DNA from: Planctomycetota bacterium
GTDB taxonomy: Bacteria; Planctomycetota; Planctomycetia; Pirellulales; Thermoguttaceae
Reading direction: 5' to 3'
DNA: 64,000 bases
Assembly: GCA_029550925.1 (NCBI GenBank)
Contig: JAKPGL010000007.1
Location: 1 to 64,000, forward strand
Shown here: piece after piece, positions 62,564 to 64,000 of the stretch
Layout: every line of letters begins with the position of its first letter
How positions within the stretch are numbered: position 1 is the stretch's first letter
Position numbers and translations under genes: made by a program
Notes under the pieces: generated by a model
The model's database searches: none
What the model was told of the DNA's origin: nothing
Seen by the model: the letters and a program-made list of their open reading frames with translations, nothing else

Positions 62564-64000
62564 ATGGGTCAAATGAGTGCGGAGCAATTCGGCCAACGGG
62601 CTTTTGATCTTGGATTGCTTACAGACCGGCAACTGAGAGAGGCATGGGCCGCTTTTGGAACTCGTAATGTGTCGGCGGCGGATTTCATTCAATACCTGGT
62701 TGGCCGAGAGATTTTGACCAACTACCAGGTGGAGAAGATTCAGAAGGGGGACAAGAGCGGCTTTTTTTACGGAGAGTACAAGATTCTGTATCTCGTGGGG
62801 GCCGGGACGTTTGCTCGGGTGTTCCGGGCCCTTCACCAGCAAACAGGGCAAGTGGTGGCCCTGAAGGTGCTTCGACGCCGGTATAGCGATAATCCGACCC
62901 AATACGAACCTTTTGTTCGGGAAGGACGGGTGGGGTTGACGTTACGGCATCCGAACATTGTGCCCGTGTATGAAGTCGTCTCGGAGGGCCATACCCATTA
63001 TCTGGTCATGGAGTTTGTGGAAGGCCAGAATCTGCGGGATTTTGTGAAAATTCGAGGTCGGCTTTCTCCCGAAGAGGCCACCCGGCTTATGTGCGACATT
63101 GCCAGCGGATTGCAATACGCCTTCGAGCATGGGCTAACGCACCGGGATTTGAAAATGACCAACGTGTTGGTTTCCGCGGAAGGGCGGGCCAAGCTGGTGG
63201 ATTTCGGATTGGCGGCTGTGGATGAATCCGCCGACGACGACCTGTTGAGCGAATTTTCCAATCCTCGCACCATTGATTATGCCGGGCTGGAGCGCGCTAC
63301 CGGCGTCCGCAAAGACGATACCCGAAGCGACATCTATTTTGCCGGCTGCATTTATTACCACATGCTTACAGGACAGGCCCCGCTATTGGAAACGAAAGAC
63401 CGGATTCAACGGCTCTCCAAACAGCGTTTTTTAGATGTGCCTCCGATTCAGAAAGTCTTGCCCGATCTGCCCAGCTCGGTGGCCCTGGTGGTCAATAAGG
63501 CGATGTCGTTGGATGTCAACCGGCGGTATCAGACGCCCGGCGCCATGCTGGTCGATCTGAAGATAGCGGCCAAGCGACTTCGAGAGGAAACAGAAAAGGG
63601 AAAGGCAACGGCCCGCAAAGCAGAGTCTTGCCCCACGCCAAAACATACGGTCATGGTGGTCGAATCCAATAGCCGAATGCAGGACCTATTCCGGGAACAA
63701 CTCAAAAAAGCCGGGTATCGAGTCCTGCTTACCAGTGATCCGGAGCGGGCTTTGGAACGCTTTCAAGACGAGCCGGGGACGGCCGAATGTATCATCCTGA
63801 ACGCCCAGCAGATCGGTCGGCCTGCGCTGGAGGTTTTTAATCTTTTTGGCCAAGAGAATAAAATCCAACATGTTCCCGCCATTTTATTGCTGGACGAAAG
63901 CCAGCAAGGATGGATGGACCAGGCGGTTACGGACGCCCATCGGCTGGTGCTGAAGATGCCGCTTACGGTTCGTCAACTCCGGCAGGCCATTGCACAATTG
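62564..64000 (+). CDS. Ser/Thr protein kinase with degenerate receiver domain (partial)
   Basis: The frame is open from the ATG at 62564 to the window end, 479 codons so far. AGGAGG lies 13 bases upstream. After an N-terminal region of about 70 residues (LLTDRQLREAW, EILTNYQVEKI), typical of planctomycete kinases, comes a Hanks-type kinase: LVGAGTFARVF at 78-88, lysine 101, HRDLKMTN at 193-200 and VDFG at 212-215. The usual APE is replaced (DYAGLERAT). From about 360 a receiver-like domain starts (HTVMVVESNSRM), but the phospho-acceptor Asp is Asn 413 (IILNAQQ), so it is probably not phosphorylated. No membrane helix is seen so far. Confidence 0.88.
   Translation, partial: MGQMSAEQFGQRAFDLGLLTDRQLREAWAAFGTRNVSAADFIQYLVGREILTNYQVEKIQKGDKSGFFYGEYKILYLVGAGTFARVFRALHQQTGQVVALKVLRRRYSDNPTQYEPFVREGRVGLTLRHPNIVPVYEVVSEGHTHYLVMEFVEGQNLRDFVKIRGRLSPEEATRLMCDIASGLQYAFEHGLTHRDLKMTNVLVSAEGRAKLVDFGLAAVDESADDDLLSEFSNPRTIDYAGLERATGVRKDDTRSDIYFAGCIYYHMLTGQAPLLETKDRIQRLSKQRFLDVPPIQKVLPDLPSSVALVVNKAMSLDVNRRYQTPGAMLVDLKIAAKRLREETEKGKATARKAESCPTPKHTVMVVESNSRMQDLFREQLKKAGYRVLLTSDPERALERFQDEPGTAECIILNAQQIGRPALEVFNLFGQENKIQHVPAILLLDESQQGWMDQAVTDAHRLVLKMPLTVRQLRQAIAQL

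Noticed and set aside
1-64000. tRNA, rRNA or tmRNA genes
   Set aside because: I looked for conserved arms and rRNA blocks by eye and found none; a covariance search would be needed to be certain.

Overview
The window looks like a planctomycete chromosome, probably Pirellulales or a Thermoguttaceae-like lineage. That is inferred from gene content, since no rRNA is present. The markers are a DUF1559 protein with a prepilin-type N-terminus, a LamG/PEP-CTERM exported protein, Tat-exported Gfo/Idh/MocA oxidoreductases, a small carboxypeptidase-regulatory-like lipoprotein, a MoxR/VWA/BatA cluster with a very large Ala/Gln coiled-coil protein, a Ser/Thr kinase with a planctomycete-style N-terminal extension, and a DUF6800-like small basic protein. 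About 39 genes can be supported, mostly GC-rich, separated by unusually repeat-rich intergenic DNA. I saw no tRNA, rRNA, CRISPR array or intact transposase.

Layout. 1-3103: end of a restriction-modification locus (C-terminus of an Eco57I-like methylase, then a GIY-YIG/helicase protein) whose base composition changes abruptly. 3447-7362: a DUF58 protein and two Tat-exported Gfo/Idh/MocA oxidoreductases, all on the minus strand. 7676-12509: a cystathionine-synthase/lyase-type PLP enzyme, 1.4 kb of repeats holding a dead LamG fragment, and a GH116-like glycosidase. 12936-16958: a small secreted protein, a double WaaP-type kinase and a PilZ-like protein. 17146-30376: a minus-strand cluster transcribed as prenyltransferase-repeat protein, BatA/VWA protein, second VWA-like membrane protein, two-TM periplasmic protein, 1229-aa coiled-coil protein, MoxR ATPase; two junctions are ATGA overlaps. 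30521-34367: HNH endonuclease, site-2 protease, purine permease. 34693-38902: lipoprotein, DUF1559 and PEP-CTERM surface genes around a palindrome array.

39330-41321: a membrane-anchored protein, a MoaD-like protein and an MqnD-like protein. 41538-43334: a CheV-type protein with an added HPt domain. 43738-54573: XRE/coiled-coil regulator, exonuclease VII large subunit, EfpL, two uncharacterised proteins, ProC, DUF6800-like protein, a degenerate pseudopilin, an Nramp-like transporter and a BASS transporter. 54607-56826: glycogen branching enzyme. 57074-58000: a protein with an apparently inactive RNase H domain. 58381-64000: a large secreted protein, a small protein divergent from it, and a Ser/Thr kinase running off the right edge.

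The most notable non-coding signal is a family of roughly 190-250 bp intergenic elements bounded by the inverted motif CATTCGGCTRAAATGTTAC. The copy at 9177-9370 has perfect 21-bp terminal inverted repeats and is flanked by an 8-bp direct repeat, which points to a non-autonomous (MITE-like) element. It is accompanied by dRS3-like palindromes and by two other palindrome families (CCGTCTG-N-CAGACGG, and an array at 36471-36840). The most interesting proteins are the degenerate RNase H protein, the double WaaP kinase with a low-complexity insert inside its second N-lobe, the MoxR cluster lying 13 kb from its DUF58 partner, and the CheW-REC-HPt fusion.
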